Assembly: GCA_023415915.1 (NCBI GenBank)
Contig: JAEZIZ010000081.1
Coordinates: 1-6,767, forward strand
DNA length: 6,767 bases
Source of the DNA: Bacillota bacterium
GTDB lineage: Bacteria; Bacillota; Clostridia; Christensenellales; SZUA-584
Reading direction: 5' to 3'
Position numbers and translations under genes: made by a program. Every line of letters begins with the position of its first letter. The first letter of the stretch is position 1. Shown piece after piece: positions 5,304 through 6,767 of this stretch. A model generated the notes under the pieces. That model ran no database searches and was not told the origin of the DNA. It worked only from the letters and a program-made list of their open reading frames with translations.

Positions 5304-5864
5304 ATGGAACCCGTTATCAAACCTCTTTCCCCTGAGCTTGCGGACGATTTCCTTGCGTTCTTTGACGGCCCCGCGTTTTCGGACAACCCCGATTGGGCGG
5401 GCTGCTACTGCTGTTTCTTCTATATCGACAGCTCCGAGTGGTTGGCGCGCACGCCTTCTATGAACCGCGAGTACGCAAAGCGGGCTATAGAGAGCGGCAG
5501 AATGCGCGGGTATATTGCGTACCTCGGCGGCGAGGCCGTAGGTTGGGTTAACGCAGGTCCGCGCGAGAACTATGTGCGTCTTATAAGGCAAGGAGAACCG
5601 GGCGTATGCTCCGTCGTCTGCTTCACTATAGCGCACGCCCATCGCGGCAAGGGCATAGCCACCCGGCTTTTGCAGGCTGTTATAGACGGCGCAAAGGGAA
5701 AGTACGGCTATATAGAAGCATACCCTCTCAAAGGCGAGCAAACATGCGCAATGCACTACCACGGCCCGCTCGATATGTACTTAAAGGCCGGGTTTGAGAT
5801 AGCGGATGAATTTGATATACCGGAAGAAAACGAAGAGTTCTATGTGGTGAGATTATACCTGTAA
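5304..5864 (+). CDS. GNAT family N-acetyltransferase
   Basis: A 186-residue soluble acetyltransferase of the GNAT superfamily, which moves an acetyl group from acetyl-CoA to an amine. The acetyl-CoA site is visible as motif A, VCFTIAHAHRGKGIATRLL (105-123), with the pyrophosphate loop HRGKGIA (113-119) after a beta strand. The usual second half follows: YIEAYPLKG (136-144) and HGPLDMYLKAGFEI (153-166), the final Y-x-K-x-GF-type helix-strand. Near the start a Cys-rich GCYCCFFY (33-40) resembles the GC-C-x-F stretch of clostridial GNAT proteins of unknown substrate. TGAGG lies 7 nt before the ATG. The gene stands alone with its own promoter, so neighbours give no clue to the substrate. Antibiotic, amino-acid or protein N-termini are all possible. 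Confidence 0.88.
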   Translation: MEPVIKPLSPELADDFLAFFDGPAFSDNPDWAGCYCCFFYIDSSEWLARTPSMNREYAKRAIESGRMRGYIAYLGGEAVGWVNAGPRENYVRLIRQGEPGVCSVVCFTIAHAHRGKGIATRLLQAVIDGAKGKYGYIEAYPLKGEQTCAMHYHGPLDMYLKAGFEIADEFDIPEENEEFYVVRLYL

Positions 5865-5896
5865 TTACGGTTCAGCCTGACGCTCCCCTACCCAAG

Positions 5897-6029
5897 TGTC
5901 ATTCCGCGCCCTTTGGGTGAAGGCTTTTCCTGACGGCTTGCGAAGAACCCCCTGTATTTTTATTGTTACCCTCCCGCTATAGCGAAAAAGTTCGCGATTC
6001 TTCGTACGCTAAGCTTCCTCGGAATGACA
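5897..6029. repeat. Palindromic intergenic repeat (TGTCATTCCG type)
   Basis: A 133-bp element bounded by perfect 10-bp inverted ends, TGTCATTCCG (5897-5906) and CGGAATGACA (6020-6029). A second nested pair, CGAAGAA (5941-5947) and TTCTTCG (5998-6004), a perfect 10-bp palindrome CGCTATAGCG (5975-5984) and a small hairpin GCGAA/TTCGC (5982-5995) lie inside. Each half has the look of the widespread GTCATTCCGAG...GAAGAATC intergenic repeats. It carries no gene and starts 32 nt after the GNAT stop. It could be a non-autonomous mobile element or a folded transcript end. TTTTTATTG (5957-5965) recurs inverted as CAATAAAAA at 6031-6039. Confidence 0.65.
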
Positions 6030-6317
6030 GCAATAAAAAAACGCATATCCGTAATGATACGCGTCTTTGTATAAGCATTGATAGGCCCGGCAAATCAGGC
6101 TATCATCTGATAGACCTTTCCTGCCAGCCGCTCAAGATTTCTGAAAAGCGTCATACGCTTCCGTTTATATACATAATTCTCCACCCGTTTATACTTACGC
6201 ATGCCTCGCCCTCCGGTTTTCGTTTCTATAATATATATCGGTCAAATCCGGAAAAGCATTAGAACAACAAGCGCAATATCCGGCGGCGCAGTATTGCAAC
6301 ACCGCGCACCCGCGCCG
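6030..6317. other. Gene-free stretch with small hairpins
   Basis: No credible gene. GATAG (6080-6084), CTATC (6100-6104) and GATAG (6109-6113), with ATCAG/CTGAT (6094-6098, 6107-6111), form overlapping and mutually exclusive hairpins of 5 bp. From 6130 to 6270 I see nothing but AT-rich sequence. A further inverted repeat at 6273-6297 is listed separately. Confidence 0.5.
6273..6297 (-). terminator. Weak hairpin downstream of the esterase remnant
   Basis: GCAATA (6273-6278) and TATTGC (6292-6297) pair perfectly around 13 nt. It lies 21 bases beyond the stop of the minus-strand esterase remnant, the right place for its terminator. The minus-strand sequence after it (GCTTGTTGTTC) is only moderately T-rich, so termination is uncertain. 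Confidence 0.3.
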
Positions 6318-6664
6318 TCATACGTAATCGCGCTTGAGCGGCAGCCAGCCTATTGCGCGCTCCATGTTCGGGACAAAATAATCCCAGTCGTGCTTGCCTG
6401 GGTGTTCCTCGTAGCAAAAGTCCGTGCCCAGGGCTTTAAGTTTGTCCCGCGTACCGGTGTTGACGTGATACATAAAGTCCTCGGTGCCGCAGCTTATAAA
6501 CATCTTCGGCAGCGGCCGGCCCTCAGTTTTCAGCGTTTTTATCAGGTGGAATATGTCTGCGTCCGTGCCCTCAAGGCGGTTTGGGTCTTCGAATATGTCC
6601 CACAGGCGGAACGGGTCCGCTTCCTCTCCCCTTCGTGTATAAAGTTACAGTGCATAAATGCCAT
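6318..6664 (-). pseudogene. Tributyrin-type esterase, internally deleted
   Basis: Minus-strand remnant of an esterase-D-like alpha/beta hydrolase (acetyl/tributyrin esterase family, usually about 250-270 residues). A GGAGAG ribosome site (6677-6672) and ATG at 6664 begin MAFMHCNFIHEGE, which looks like the normal family N-terminus. That frame then runs into unrelated residues and stops after 40 codons. In another frame, open from 6644 to the stop at 6318, are about 100 residues of the family's C-terminus: ADPFRLWDIF, then PLPKMFISCGTEDFMY with the catalytic Asp, and PGKHDWDYF with the catalytic His, ending IGWLPL. Some 150 middle residues, including the GxSxG nucleophile, are absent, and the two parts are out of frame. 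The product cannot be active. A sequencing or assembly deletion would look the same. Confidence 0.7.
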
Positions 6665-6720
6665 TTTATATCTCTCCGATTAACGTATATACAATGCTCA
6701 GCCCGCCCAAATGCCTGATA

Positions 6721-6767
6721 TCACGAGACCGCAATAGCAGTAATAAAGCTCAGCAGCGTTCCCACAA
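6721..6767 (-). CDS. Possible 3' end of a membrane protein gene
   Basis: On the minus strand a reading frame enters from the right edge and ends at TGA 6723-6721, reading VGTLLSFITAIAVS. It is strongly hydrophobic, like a final membrane segment (transporter-like), and lies 56 bases upstream of the esterase start in the same direction. With only 14 codons visible this could be chance, and no family is assigned. Confidence 0.3.
   Translation of the reverse strand, partial: VGTLLSFITAIAVS

Noticed and set aside
5205..5762. Minus-strand frame opposite the GNAT gene
   Set aside because: It is a shadow frame; the plus strand has a promoter, a ribosome site and acetyltransferase motifs.
5963..6262. 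99-codon plus-strand frame after the GNAT gene
   Set aside because: Its first part is translated repeat element, it starts without a ribosome site, and it matches nothing recognisable.
6201..6683. 160-codon plus-strand frame
   Set aside because: It is antisense to the esterase remnant, whose family motifs are clear on the minus strand.

Overview
The window looks like a chromosomal stretch from an anaerobic, low-to-mid-GC Gram-positive bacterium (Bacillota, Clostridia). The evidence is strong AGGAGG-type ribosome sites, TTTACA/TATAAT and extended -10 (TGnTATAAT) promoters, a PadR/DUF1700 regulatory pair, an LCP-family wall enzyme and a tributyrin-esterase-like remnant. Coding DNA is fairly GC-rich but uses ATA as the main isoleucine codon in the left operon, while the intergenic DNA is AT-rich. 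A Christensenellales-like or similar uncultured gut lineage would fit, but that is an impression and not a demonstrated assignment.

Left part (1-391): a gene-free leader. A minus-strand promoter (141-169) and a strong minus-strand terminator (58-97) enclose a transcript of about 75 nt, a candidate small RNA or attenuator. A plus-strand promoter (310-338), a perfect inverted repeat at its start point (344-368) and a strong ribosome site lead into the first operon.

Operon (392-3337): five tightly packed plus-strand genes, all overlapping or 1 nt apart. They encode a small PadR repressor, a DUF1700/HAAS membrane protein, a short membrane-anchored DUF4097-like protein that lacks most of the usual family repeat, and two different short-chain dehydrogenase/reductases (SDRs): one retinol-dehydrogenase-like and probably NADPH-dependent, one classical and probably NADH-dependent. 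The PadR-DUF1700-DUF4097 trio is a familiar envelope-associated regulatory module. Its direct translational coupling to two oxidoreductases is the most distinctive thing here. Substrates cannot be read from the sequence.

Middle (3338-4901): a promoter region with three tandem TATAAT boxes and then an LCP (LytR-CpsA-Psr) protein that probably attaches glycopolymers to peptidoglycan. It has no visible Shine-Dalgarno site and carries a long polar tail. Two hairpins follow, the second a clear terminator.

Right part (4902-6767): a 400-base gene-poor gap with a good minus-strand promoter of unknown target; a GNAT acetyltransferase with an extended -10 promoter; a 133-bp inverted-repeat element of the TGTCATTCCG type; and, on the minus strand, an esterase gene reduced by an internal deletion to its first ~13 and last ~100 codons in different frames. 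At the right edge there is possibly the tail of a membrane protein gene. No tRNA, rRNA, CRISPR array or intact mobile element was seen.
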